A DNA stretch of 64,000 nucleotides, taken from NCBI GenBank assembly GCA_964430565.1, contig CAYSFD010000025.1, positions 1 to 64,000 of the forward strand, read 5' to 3'. The translations under genes were made by a program, and so were the position numbers. The notes beneath the pieces were generated by a model. The model had not been told where the DNA came from and did no database searches. It saw only the letters and a list, made by a program, of their open reading frames with translations. This document shows positions 17,187-25,971 of this stretch, piece after piece. Within the stretch, counting starts at the first letter, position 1, and every line of letters starts with the position of its first letter. Source of the stretch: VBDM01 sp964430565 (lineage in GTDB: Bacteria > Pseudomonadota > Gammaproteobacteria > Burkholderiales > SG8-39).

Positions 17187-18677
17187 ATGGAATTTAGCAC
17201 AAAACTCGCGATGCCGGACAAGCACCGTAGCGCGTGTGTCGCGGTCGGCGTGTTCGAATCGCGTCGGCTCTCTGCTGCGGCGGACGTACTCGACAAGGCG
17301 GCGCACGGGCAGATCCGCGAATTTCTCCGTTCGGGAGACATGGACGGCAAGGCGGGAAGCACGCGGCTGCTGTACCGAGTGCGCGGCATTGCCGCAGAGC
17401 GCGTGGTGCTGGTGGGCCTGGGGCAAGAGAAGGAATTCGGCGAGAAGCAGTATCGCGATTGCGTGCGTGCGGCGCTCAAAGCCATCCACGATACGGGGGC
17501 GCGCGACACGTGCCTGTATCTCGCCGAGCTGCAGGTTCACGAGCGCGACGCCGCATGGAAGGCTCGCCAGCTGGTATTGGCAGCAGCCGACGTTGCCTAC
17601 CAATTCAACCGCATGAAAAGCAAGAAAGCGGAAGCGAAGCCGCTTGTCCATGTCACACTTGCTGTCACTTCAAAACGCGACGCCGCCGCGTTGGAGCGCG
17701 GAACGCGCGAAGGGCGCGCGATCGGCGCCGGCATGGCGCTCGCGCGCGACCTAGGCAACTTGCCCCCAAACGTGTGCACGCCTGCATATCTGGCAGAGAC
17801 CGCTGTGAAACTCGCGCGCGAATGGAAACTGGCGGTGGAAGTGTTGGATCAAAAGAGCATGGACAAGCTCGGAATGGGCTCGCTACTTTCGGTTTCCAAG
17901 GGCTCGCACCAGCCGCCTAGGTTCGTAATCCTCCGCTACTCCGGAGCCGGCAAGAAGGATCGGCCGGTGGTGTTAGTGGGAAAGGGCATCACGTTCGATA
18001 CGGGCGGCATCTCACTTAAGCCTTCGGCCGAGATGGACGAGATGAAGTTCGACATGTGCGGCGCAGCGAGCGTGCTGGGTACGCTACGCGCGGTCGCGGA
18101 TCTTGGGCTGAAGTTGAACGTGATTGGACTTGTCCCCGCATGCGAGAACATGCCCGGGGGCGCGGCCTCGCGGCCTGGGGACATTGTCACGAGCATGTCG
18201 GGGCAAACGATCGAGATACTCAATACCGACGCAGAGGGACGCCTCATTCTTGCCGACGCGCTGACCTACGCCGAGCGCTTCGAGCCACAGGCGGTCGTGG
18301 ACATCGCCACGCTCACCGGCGCCTGTGTCGTCGCTCTCGGCCACGTTTGTTCCGGCCTATTCGCCAACAAAGACAGCCTCGCGCGAGAGCTGCAAGCAGC
18401 GGGGACAGAATCGTGGGACCGCGTCTGGCAGCTGCCGCTGTGGGAGGACTACCAGGAACAGTTGAAAAGCAACTTCGCCGATTTTGCGAATATCGGCGGA
18501 CGTGCCGGGGGCAGCGTTACCGCGGCCTGCTTCCTTTCGCGATTCGCACGCAAGTACGACTGGGCTCACCTCGACATTGCGGGAACAGCGTGGAAATCAG
18601 GCAAGGAGAAGGGAGCGACCGGCCGGCCCGTGCCGTTGCTGACGACATTCCTGATGAAGCGGGCGAAAGGTCTATGA
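17187..18677 (+). CDS. pepA: Leucyl (cytosol) aminopeptidase PepA
   Basis: Hexameric M17 metallo-aminopeptidase, 496 aa, releasing N-terminal residues from peptides; in some bacteria it also binds DNA in recombination and pyr/car control. The catalytic C-terminal domain carries the metal site motifs VGKGITFDTGGISLKP (about residue 265) and the signature NTDAEGRLILADAL (about residue 345), along with the active-site Lys and Arg of those segments. The N-terminal macrodomain-like half is more variable. It is the first gene of a pepA-holC-orphan-valS run with overlapping junctions: the holC ATG overlaps the pepA stop (ATGA). Confidence 0.97.
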   Translation: MEFSTKLAMPDKHRSACVAVGVFESRRLSAAADVLDKAAHGQIREFLRSGDMDGKAGSTRLLYRVRGIAAERVVLVGLGQEKEFGEKQYRDCVRAALKAIHDTGARDTCLYLAELQVHERDAAWKARQLVLAAADVAYQFNRMKSKKAEAKPLVHVTLAVTSKRDAAALERGTREGRAIGAGMALARDLGNLPPNVCTPAYLAETAVKLAREWKLAVEVLDQKSMDKLGMGSLLSVSKGSHQPPRFVILRYSGAGKKDRPVVLVGKGITFDTGGISLKPSAEMDEMKFDMCGAASVLGTLRAVADLGLKLNVIGLVPACENMPGGAASRPGDIVTSMSGQTIEILNTDAEGRLILADALTYAERFEPQAVVDIATLTGACVVALGHVCSGLFANKDSLARELQAAGTESWDRVWQLPLWEDYQEQLKSNFADFANIGGRAGGSVTAACFLSRFARKYDWAHLDIAGTAWKSGKEKGATGRPVPLLTTFLMKRAKGL

Positions 18678-19102
18678 CCCGCGTCGACTTCTACTCCAAC
18701 GCCGAACCCAAGCTGCAGGTCGCATGCCAGCTCGTCGCCAAGGCGATCCAACAGCTGTTGCGCGTCGTGGTCTATGCCCCCGAAGAAAACGCTGCGCGCA
18801 GCTTCGACAAGCTTCTATGGACCTATCAGGCCATCGGTTTTGTTCCTCATTGCATGACGCATGACCCTCTCGCCTCTGAAACTCCAGTCGTGATCGCACG
18901 CGAGGACGTAGAGTTGCCTCATCATCAGGTCATGCTCAACCTGCACGTCGATTCGCCACCTTCGTTCAGCCGTTTTGAACGGCTGATCGAGCTTGTTGGC
19001 GTTGCGGACGATGATCGCGAGTTCGCTCGCGGCCGTTATCGTTTCTACCGGGACCGCGGCTACGAAATTCGCCACCACGATCTCTCCGGGTCGGGAGTAT
19101 GA
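18674..19102 (+). CDS. holC: DNA polymerase III chi subunit HolC
   Basis: Clamp-loader accessory protein, 142 aa, which links the polymerase III holoenzyme to single-strand-binding protein through the psi subunit. The start ATG 18674 overlaps the pepA stop by four bases. The chi pattern is clear: TRVDFYSNAEPKLQVACQLVAKA at the N-terminus, then FDKLLWTYQAIGFVPHC, and a C-terminal DREFARGRYRFYRDRGYEI. Length and position between pepA and valS match the usual betaproteobacterial arrangement. The reading frame is open upstream within pepA but that is a shadow. Confidence 0.95.
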   Translation: MTRVDFYSNAEPKLQVACQLVAKAIQQLLRVVVYAPEENAARSFDKLLWTYQAIGFVPHCMTHDPLASETPVVIAREDVELPHHQVMLNLHVDSPPSFSRFERLIELVGVADDDREFARGRYRFYRDRGYEIRHHDLSGSGV

Positions 19103-19512
19103 GTGAGTCCGACGACCTGTTGGAAAAGGCGGACGCGTTTCTAAAGCGCTACCGTCCGTCCGGCACACCTGCTCGAGACGATGTACCGGTCCTCACGGAG
19201 GTCATCGCGGAGGCGGCCGCAAAACCCGCACCGTCCTCCACGGTTCCACCGGCTCCGGGCGGCGCGACCCAAGCCGAGCTGAACGAGCTGGAGCAGAGGC
19301 TAAAGCAGAGCATTCTCGACGCGATTGGTCCCTACATTGGAAGCTCGCTCGAGGAACCATTGCGTGTCCAGCTCGAAGCCCATTTGCAGCGTACGTTCGC
19401 TGCCCTTAGCGCCCAAGTCAAAACCGAAATCGAAACGCTGATTCGCGAAGCGGCCAAGCAGGCGGTCGATCGCGAAATTGCACGCCGGCGCGGGCCGTCT
19501 CGCAAGACCTAA
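19099..19512 (+). CDS. Conserved protein between holC and valS, function unassigned
   Basis: A 137-aa soluble protein starting with ATGA overlap on holC. The N-terminus is acidic and ends in a Pro/Ala-rich linker (about residues 40-55). The C-terminal 80 residues are strongly helical with heptad-like spacing (ELNELEQRLKQSILDAI, then LEAHLQRTFAALSAQVKTEI) and end in a basic tail, ARRRGPSRKT. I do not recognise a named domain. The overlap and conserved-looking codon use support a genuine gene translated with holC. A role with the replication clamp loader or valyl-tRNA synthetase cannot be inferred from position alone. Confidence 0.75.
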   Translation: MSESDDLLEKADAFLKRYRPSGTPARDDVPVLTEVIAEAAAKPAPSSTVPPAPGGATQAELNELEQRLKQSILDAIGPYIGSSLEEPLRVQLEAHLQRTFAALSAQVKTEIETLIREAAKQAVDREIARRRGPSRKT

Positions 19513-19593
19513 CGTTATAATTCGGCGAAACGCGCGTCGAGGCCAGCCTTCCTGGGGAGGGCTGCTCGGCGCGCTTTCCGTTCGTGACGACAC

Positions 19594-22371
19594 ATGACTC
19601 TCGCAAAGAGCTTCGACCCGCACGAGATCGAGCAGCGCTGGTATTCCCTTTGGGAGTCGCGCGGCTACTTCACTCATTCCGGCGACGCGGGGAAACAGCC
19701 CTACTGCGTTCAGCTCCCGCCGCCGAACGTTACCGGCACCCTGCACATGGGACACGCGTTCCAGCAGACGCTCATGGACGCGCTGATCCGGTATCACCGC
19801 ATGCGCGGCTTCAACGCCAATTGGGTCGTCGGCACCGATCACGCCGGTATTGCCACGCAGATCGTCGTCGAACGCCAGCTCGAAGCCGAAGGCAAGACGC
19901 GCCACGACCTCGGCCGCGACGCGTTCGTCAAGCGCGTCTGGGAATGGAAACAACAATCGGGATCCACGATCACTCGCCAGATGCGGCGCCTGGGTGCGTC
20001 CGCTAACTGGACCTACGCGGACCCTGAGGGCCAGAAGGCCGGCTACTTCACCATGGACTCCAGGATGTCGCGCGCCGTGACCGAAGTGTTCGTGCGGCTG
20101 CATGAGCAGGGCCTGATCTACCGCGGCAAGCGCCTCGTCAACTGGGATCCGGTGCTCGGAACCGCGGTATCGGACCTGGAAGTGGATAGCGAAGAGGAGG
20201 ACGGAAAGATCTGGGAGATCCGCTACCCGCTCGAGGACAGCAGCGGCTCAGTCGTCGTCGCCACCACGCGGCCTGAAACGATGCCCGGCGACGTGGCGGT
20301 CGCGGTAAACCCGAAAGACGAACGTTACACGAAGCTCGTCGGCAAGCGCGTGCAACTGCCCCTCACCGGACGCACGGTCCCTGTCATTGCCGACGACTAC
20401 GTCGATCCGGAATTCGGCACTGGCTGCTTGAAAATCACCCCGGGCCACGATTTCAACGACTACGCGGTCGGTCAACGCCACAAACTGCCGTCGGTTTGCG
20501 TCATGACGCTCGACGCGAAGATGAACGAAAACGCGCCGAACCCCTATCGCGGCCTGGATAGATTCGAGGCCCGCAAACAGATTCTTGCCGATCTCAGGTC
20601 GCAGAACCTCCTGGTTTCGGAGAAACCTCACAAGCTGCGCGTACCGCGTTCGGGCCGCACCGGCGTCATCGTCGAACCGATGCTCACTGACCAATGGTTC
20701 GTGAGAATGGACGGATTGGCGAAGAGCGGCCTTGCTGCCGTCGCGAACGGGAACGTGAAGTTCTACCCCGAACATTGGACCACCTGGTACAACCAATGGC
20801 TGGAGAAGATCCAGGACTGGTGTATCTCGCGCCAGTTATGGTGGGGGCACCAGATTCCAGCGTGGTACGACGACAAGGGCAATATCTACGTCGCCCGGAC
20901 TGAAGAAGAGGCGAAGAAACTCGCAGCAGCGAAAGGCTGCCGGGCCGCGCTGAAGCGCGATGAGGACGTGCTCGACACGTGGTTCTCCTCAGCGCTCATT
21001 CCTTTCACGTCGCTCGGCTGGCCCGAGAAAACGAAGGACCTCGAGACCTTTCTACCCTCCTCGGTGCTAGTGACCGGCTTCGACATCATTTTCTTCTGGG
21101 TCGCGCGGATGATCATGATGACGCTGCACTTCACTGGAAAGGTGCCTTTCCACCACGTCTACATCAATGCCCTCGTGTATGACGCCGAGGGTCAGAAAAT
21201 GTCGAAGTCGAAGGGCAACACGCTCGATCCGCTCGACCTCATCGACGGCATCGCCCTTCCGGAACTGATCGAGAAATCCACGGTGGGGCTGCTTCGTGGT
21301 GACCAAAAGGGCAGAATCGAAAAATACATCAAGACCCACTATCCGGACGGCATCCCCTCCTTCGGCGCTGACGCCTTGCGGTTTACCTTCGCCTCGCTCG
21401 CAACCTACGCACAAACCCTCAACTTCGACCTTTCTCGCTGCGAGGGCTATCGCAACTTCTGCAACAAGCTATGGAACGCGAGCCGCTTCGTGCTAATGAA
21501 CGTCGAAGGCAAGGACTGCGGGCTGGAAGAAGAGGCGCCGGTCGAACTGTCTGCGTGGGACCGGTGGATCGTCAGCACCCTCCAGCGCGCCGAGAAGGAG
21601 GTCGAGGCCGGCTTCATCGAATACCGGTTCGACAACGTCGCAAGCGCGATCTACCGCTTCGTCTGGGACGAGTACTGCGCTTGGTACGTTGAAGTAGCGA
21701 AGCAGCAACTGCAATCCCAAGACGATAAGGTGCTACGCGGTACGCGCCGCACGCTGGTGCGGGTACTGGAAGCCGCACTGCGACTTTTGCATCCGATCAT
21801 TCCGTTCATCACCGAGGAGTTGTGGCAGAAGGTTGCGCCTCTTGCTGGCAAAACGGGAGAAACCATAATGCTCGCGCCCCACCCCAGGTTCCAGCCCGAA
21901 AGGATCGACGAGGCAGCCGAGGGTGAGATTGCTACTGCTAAGGGCGTCGTTAATGCGGGACGAAATCTGCGTAGCGAACTCAAAACTCAGTCCCAGTATA
22001 GTATTTCTCCCTCCTTCTACATTACGGGCAATCCGAGTTCCGCAACAACCAGCGCGTTTTCCGCTCTGGTACGCCAATCCGAGTTGAAGATCGTTGAAGA
22101 GCTTCCCGATTCGGAATCACCGGTGGCAGTATCGGGACAACATCGTGTGATGTTACACATCGAGATAGACCCCGTCGCCGAGCGCACCCGCTTGCAAAGC
22201 GAAATCTCGCGTCTCGAAGGCGAGATCGTCAAAGCGAACGCCGATCTCGCCAACCCGAAATTCGTCGAACGCGCTCCGGCGGCAGTCGTGGCGCAGAAAA
22301 AGGAGCGCCTCGCAAACTTCAGCGCAACGCTCGACAAACTGAGGTTCCAGCTTCAAAAGCTCAAGGCCTAA
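19594..22371 (+). CDS. valS: Valyl-tRNA synthetase
   Basis: Class I aminoacyl-tRNA synthetase of 925 aa charging tRNA-Val. The HIGH-type motif is LHMGH within PPPNVTGTLHMGHAFQ (residues 50-54), and the KMSKS loop is QKMSKSKGNTLDP near residue 535. The CP1 editing domain lies between them with TTRPETMPGDVAVAVNP. The C-terminal arm ends in a coiled coil (RLQSEISRLEGEIVKANADL), as expected for ValS. Last gene of the pepA-holC block. No T-box or other leader is visible in the 81-base gap upstream. Confidence 0.98.
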   Translation: MTLAKSFDPHEIEQRWYSLWESRGYFTHSGDAGKQPYCVQLPPPNVTGTLHMGHAFQQTLMDALIRYHRMRGFNANWVVGTDHAGIATQIVVERQLEAEGKTRHDLGRDAFVKRVWEWKQQSGSTITRQMRRLGASANWTYADPEGQKAGYFTMDSRMSRAVTEVFVRLHEQGLIYRGKRLVNWDPVLGTAVSDLEVDSEEEDGKIWEIRYPLEDSSGSVVVATTRPETMPGDVAVAVNPKDERYTKLVGKRVQLPLTGRTVPVIADDYVDPEFGTGCLKITPGHDFNDYAVGQRHKLPSVCVMTLDAKMNENAPNPYRGLDRFEARKQILADLRSQNLLVSEKPHKLRVPRSGRTGVIVEPMLTDQWFVRMDGLAKSGLAAVANGNVKFYPEHWTTWYNQWLEKIQDWCISRQLWWGHQIPAWYDDKGNIYVARTEEEAKKLAAAKGCRAALKRDEDVLDTWFSSALIPFTSLGWPEKTKDLETFLPSSVLVTGFDIIFFWVARMIMMTLHFTGKVPFHHVYINALVYDAEGQKMSKSKGNTLDPLDLIDGIALPELIEKSTVGLLRGDQKGRIEKYIKTHYPDGIPSFGADALRFTFASLATYAQTLNFDLSRCEGYRNFCNKLWNASRFVLMNVEGKDCGLEEEAPVELSAWDRWIVSTLQRAEKEVEAGFIEYRFDNVASAIYRFVWDEYCAWYVEVAKQQLQSQDDKVLRGTRRTLVRVLEAALRLLHPIIPFITEELWQKVAPLAGKTGETIMLAPHPRFQPERIDEAAEGEIATAKGVVNAGRNLRSELKTQSQYSISPSFYITGNPSSATTSAFSALVRQSELKIVEELPDSESPVAVSGQHRVMLHIEIDPVAERTRLQSEISRLEGEIVKANADLANPKFVERAPAAVVAQKKERLANFSATLDKLRFQLQKLKA

Positions 22372-22468
22372 GCCCAGCCGAGCCACACCCATCAACACCA
22401 TACTCCGTCGCCGCCTGGAACCCTGTGCCGGCGCGGCGTGACCCGTCAACCGGCACGAAGTCGATCGG

Positions 22469-22699
22469 TCACTTCTTCTTCATGAAAAACGTGAAGATCT
22501 TGTCCGCTTCCTCGTGCGAGAGTAGCTGGTTGCCCGTCTGCCTCGCAAAAGCCTCGAAGTCCTTCACCGAACCCGGATCCGTGGCGAGGACGCGGAGCAC
22601 CTTTCCGCTCTTCAACTCCGCCAGCGCTTTTTTTGCGCGCAGAATGGGTAGGGGGCAATTGAGGCCGCGCACGTCCAGGTCTTTATCAAAATTGGTCAT
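22469..22699 (-). CDS. tusA: Sulfur carrier protein TusA
   Basis: Small 76-aa sulfurtransferase of the TusA/SirA family, relaying persulfide sulfur for tRNA 2-thiouridine, molybdopterin or other cofactors. The start is ATG 22699. The hallmark cysteine is in the N-terminal motif LDVRGLNCPLPILRAKKAL, and the C-terminal beta strand contains QTGNQLLSHEE. It is convergent with valS, the two stops being 97 bases apart, and divergent from the chrB-like gene. moaC, about 3 kb away, is another sulfur/molybdenum-cofactor gene, but the two are not in one operon. Confidence 0.92.
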   Translation of the reverse strand: MTNFDKDLDVRGLNCPLPILRAKKALAELKSGKVLRVLATDPGSVKDFEAFARQTGNQLLSHEEADKIFTFFMKKK

Positions 22700-22880
22700 C
22701 GTCGCGTGGTTGCAGTCTGGGGGGAAAACTATATACCAAACCGAACCTACGATGAAGCGGTGCCGCAGACAAATTCGAACGCGGCCGGAACGGTTGTGGC
22801 GATGTGACGCGCACGCCTTGCTCAAACGCCCGGCGATGCTTAAACTGAGACGCCGATAGGTACCTCCCCGAGGAGCGGTT

Positions 22881-23867
22881 TTGGCCAAGCAAAAGGTATC
22901 GCCACCACCTGACTCTAACTGGCTGGTATATGTCGCCAGTTTTCCCAGGGACGACCCGGCGGCGCGGATGCGGGTGCTGCGCACGCTTGAGTCCATGGGT
23001 TGCGCGGTGCTGCGCGAAGGCGTCTACCTGCTGCCGGACAATCCAGAAAACCAGCAAGGCCTATTGCGCTTGTACGAGCACGTGACCGGAATCAACGGTT
23101 CGGCTCATGTTCTCAAGGTGACCCGTTTCGATGCCCAGCAAGGTCAGACGTTTCGGTCGCTCTTCGATCGCACCGGAAAGTACGAAGGGCTAATCAAATC
23201 CGTCGAGGGGTTGCGCGCCGGATTCGGAATCTCCGAGCCCAGTGCAATTGCCCGCGTCCTGAACAAGCAGCGCCGAGAATTCGAAGCGATCAGCGCACTC
23301 GATTTTTTTGACTCTCCGGCAAAGCAACGGGTCGAACAGGTCCTGCGCGACACGGAGCTTGAGGTCCGGAAAAGGATGTTCCCGGAGGCCGCCAAGTCCG
23401 GCCGAGTTTCCCTTGCGGGGAGGGATTACCTCAATCGAATCTGGGCGACCCGCAAGCCTCTCTGGGCGGATCGTCTCGCCTCGGCATGGCTGATCCGGCG
23501 CTTCATCGATCCGGAAGCGACCCTCATGTGGCTGGACAAGACCCAGGAGTGCCCTTCGAACGCAGTCGGGTTTGGTTTTGAAGGCGCGCGCTTCTCTAAC
23601 ATCAGGGACAAGGTGACGTTCCAGGAACTGCTCAGGAGCTTCAGCCTGGACAAGAACGAAACCCTCACCCGAATAGGAGTCCTCGTGCATTCCCTGGATA
23701 CCGGGGGGCCGCCCGTTGCGGAGGCCGCCGGAGTGGAAACCCTGCTCCAGGGAGCGCGCCGGCGTAGCGGCAGCGAAGAGGAGCTGTTCTCGGAAAGTGA
23801 GAAGACGTTCGATCTTCTCTATGAAGCCTACCTCGAAGCGCCGGGCAAGGGTGCCGCTTCCCGCTAA
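22881..23867 (+). CDS. chrB: ChrB-family chromate resistance protein
   Basis: A 328-aa ChrB-type protein. In known chr loci ChrB accompanies the chromate exporter ChrA and acts as a chromate-sensing regulator. The start is TTG 22881 with GAGGAGCGG upstream at good spacing. The N-terminal domain, NWLVYVASFPRDDPAARMRVLR, gives the predicted winged-helix-like half; the C-terminal domain has WATRKPLWADRLASAWLIRRFIDPEA and the conserved GVLVHSLDTGGPPVAEAAG. No chrA gene is adjacent, so here ChrB is an orphan; it may act on a distant chrA or have another role. Confidence is high for the family and low for function. Confidence 0.85.
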   Translation: MAKQKVSPPPDSNWLVYVASFPRDDPAARMRVLRTLESMGCAVLREGVYLLPDNPENQQGLLRLYEHVTGINGSAHVLKVTRFDAQQGQTFRSLFDRTGKYEGLIKSVEGLRAGFGISEPSAIARVLNKQRREFEAISALDFFDSPAKQRVEQVLRDTELEVRKRMFPEAAKSGRVSLAGRDYLNRIWATRKPLWADRLASAWLIRRFIDPEATLMWLDKTQECPSNAVGFGFEGARFSNIRDKVTFQELLRSFSLDKNETLTRIGVLVHSLDTGGPPVAEAAGVETLLQGARRRSGSEEELFSESEKTFDLLYEAYLEAPGKGAASR

Positions 23868-23945
23868 CGAGGTTGCTTAGAAAAAGAGGCACACCCCCGG
23901 GGCGCATGAGACCTGCCGACACGGGAGCCGTTTCGCAACCCGCTG

Positions 23946-25376
23946 CTAACGACGTTTCGTTTCTTCCGCCTGCAGCGCCCGCAGATCTCGCAGCCGAGCC
24001 TCCACGACGGAGAGCTGATAGAAATCGCCGTCCCCGCTTCTTTGCGCAAGCTGCAACTGCTCGACCGCGGCCGGCAAGCTACCCTGCAGTATGTAGGTCT
24101 CGGCGAGCGCCTGATGGAGCAACAGGCGCTTGCCGGTCGCGGCGTAGGATTTGGCCTGCAGATCGTAAATGCGAGCATCGCGCGGATAGCTTTTCGCAAG
24201 GTCTGCAAGCCAGGCAAGCGCCGCAACGTGCTCTCCCAAACCTTGCAGCGCCTCGACATAGGCGTAGTGAAGCGGCCGATAGTTAGGGGCGCGCTGCAGA
24301 GCAGCGCGCAGCACGTTGCGCGCTTCCGCCGAGTCGCCGGCGCCCAGGCGGATGCGAGCCATCAGGAGCTCCACCATGGGATGGGCACCGACGAGCTTGC
24401 GCACGGCGCCAACCTCTCTTGCCGCGCCGGAAAACTCGCGTGTTCTGGCAAGCGCACTGGCCAAGCCGTAGCGCGCGCCAGCCTCCTCCGCGTAGCGATG
24501 CTCCCGCACCAGCTCGCGGAAATGCGCGACGGCCTCGCGCGGCAAGCCCTGCTCGGCGCGCAGCTTCGCGCGCGCAAAATAAAACTCAATGCTGTCGGGT
24601 GCCTGCTTGTAAGCGGCAGCCTGTGCGCGATTGTGCATGTCGGCGATACGCTCGCTGGTAAGAGGGTGCGTGCGCAAGTAGGCTGGTGCATTGTTTTCGT
24701 ACAGGCGTGTTGCTTTCTGCATCCGTTCGAAGAACGCAGCCATGCCGGCGGCATCGAAGTCCGCCTGTTGCAGGAACTGGAATCCAATCCGGTCGGCCTC
24801 ACGCTCGAACTCACGCGTGTAGTTGAGCTGCGTCTGGATGCTGGTCGCAGTGGCGCCCACAATGACCGCTTGCGCCGCTTCGGGATTCCGGTGCGCCGCG
24901 AGCAATCCCAGAACGATCGCCGCAAGTGTTGGCATAGACATCTGTTCCTGCTTTCCCACCAAACGGGCGATGTGGTGCTGGGTGACATGGGCCACTTCGT
25001 GGGCAAGCACCCCGGCGAATTCAGACTCCGTCTGAGCCGCCAGCAGCAGGCCGGTATGCACTCCTACGAAGCCCCCGGGCATCGCAAAAGCGTTGATGGA
25101 GTTGTCCAGGATCAGGAAGAATTCGAAGTCCTGACGCGCCTCGGGGCTCGCCGCCACGATGCGCCGCCCAATCTCGTTGACGTACTCGGTCAACTCCGGA
25201 TCACCCAGGAAGCGCCGATCCCGCGAGCGGATTTCGCGCATCGCCTGTTCCCCGATTTTGCGCTCCAGATGGGGCGAGAGGATTGCGCTGGAAGAATCCC
25301 CCAGCTCCGGCAGGGATTGCGCCCTTGCTTGCGGAATCAGCAAGGCAAGAGCCAAGCAGACTGCGTAGGTTCTCAT
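23946..25376 (-). CDS. M48 metalloprotease with TPR repeats (BepA/YfgC-like)
   Basis: Periplasmic zinc protease and chaperone that in Escherichia coli (BepA) supports outer-membrane protein and LptD assembly. The protein is 476 aa with a signal peptide ending PQARAQ. The zinc motif HEVAH is at residues 126-130 in AGVLAHEVAHVTQHHIARL, and the third ligand Glu is expected in REFEREADRIGFQ. The C-terminal 200 residues are TPR-like helices (SAEARNVLRAALQRAPNYRPL and similar). It is divergent from moaC and convergent with chrB. Presence of lptFG in the same window fits a shared envelope-biogenesis background, though not a shared operon. Confidence 0.93.
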   Translation of the reverse strand: MRTYAVCLALALLIPQARAQSLPELGDSSSAILSPHLERKIGEQAMREIRSRDRRFLGDPELTEYVNEIGRRIVAASPEARQDFEFFLILDNSINAFAMPGGFVGVHTGLLLAAQTESEFAGVLAHEVAHVTQHHIARLVGKQEQMSMPTLAAIVLGLLAAHRNPEAAQAVIVGATATSIQTQLNYTREFEREADRIGFQFLQQADFDAAGMAAFFERMQKATRLYENNAPAYLRTHPLTSERIADMHNRAQAAAYKQAPDSIEFYFARAKLRAEQGLPREAVAHFRELVREHRYAEEAGARYGLASALARTREFSGAAREVGAVRKLVGAHPMVELLMARIRLGAGDSAEARNVLRAALQRAPNYRPLHYAYVEALQGLGEHVAALAWLADLAKSYPRDARIYDLQAKSYAATGKRLLLHQALAETYILQGSLPAAVEQLQLAQRSGDGDFYQLSVVEARLRDLRALQAEETKRR

Positions 25377-25436
25377 GGATAATATGATAACGCCGTCCCG
25401 GCCGAGTTCCCGGTCACGTGTTGCGAAAGCGGGAGA

Positions 25437-25922
25437 ATGAAACGCTCAAAGAGACTCAGCCATTTCGACAGCTCCGGGCAGGCCCACATGGTGAGCGTCG
25501 GAGACAAGCCCGAGACGCACCGCGTCGCACTCGCCAGCGGCTCGATTCGCATGGCGCCCTCGACCTTGAAGCTTATCCGCGGCGGCAGCGCCAGCAAGGG
25601 CGATGTCCTCGGGGTGGCCCGGGTCGCCGCGATTCAAGCGGCCAAGCGAACCGGTGAGCTGATCCCCTTGTGCCACTCTCTGGGGCTAACGCGGGTCGCC
25701 GCAGAATTCACCGTGGACAAGCGCCGGTCGGCAATTCGACTCGCGGTCAGCGTCGAAACGATCGGCCGCACCGGCGTAGAGATGGAGGCGCTCACTGCAG
25801 TCAGCGTCGGATTACTCACGATCTACGACATGTGCAAAGCCGTGGACCGTGCCATGACCATCGGTGATATCAAGCTGCTGGAAAAGCGCGGCGGCCGTTC
25901 GGGGCATTTTCGCAGGAAGTGA
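25437..25922 (+). CDS. moaC: Cyclic pyranopterin monophosphate synthase MoaC
   Basis: Second enzyme of molybdenum-cofactor synthesis, converting the MoaA product to cyclic pyranopterin monophosphate. The protein is 161 aa, normal for MoaC. Conserved elements are HMVSVGDKPETHRVA, GDVLGVARVAAIQAAK, IPLCHSLGLT, TGVEMEALTAVSVGLLTIYDMCKAVD and the catalytic Lys-Asp region near KAVDRAMTIGDI. It stands alone; no other moa gene is in view. The molybdenum- or tungsten-dependent formate dehydrogenase at 53426 would need this cofactor if it is the Mo type. Confidence 0.97.
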   Translation: MKRSKRLSHFDSSGQAHMVSVGDKPETHRVALASGSIRMAPSTLKLIRGGSASKGDVLGVARVAAIQAAKRTGELIPLCHSLGLTRVAAEFTVDKRRSAIRLAVSVETIGRTGVEMEALTAVSVGLLTIYDMCKAVDRAMTIGDIKLLEKRGGRSGHFRRK

Positions 25923-25971
25923 GCACGGGCGTCCCAGACCACGCGCATTGCCCGGATCGCACCGCCTACTA

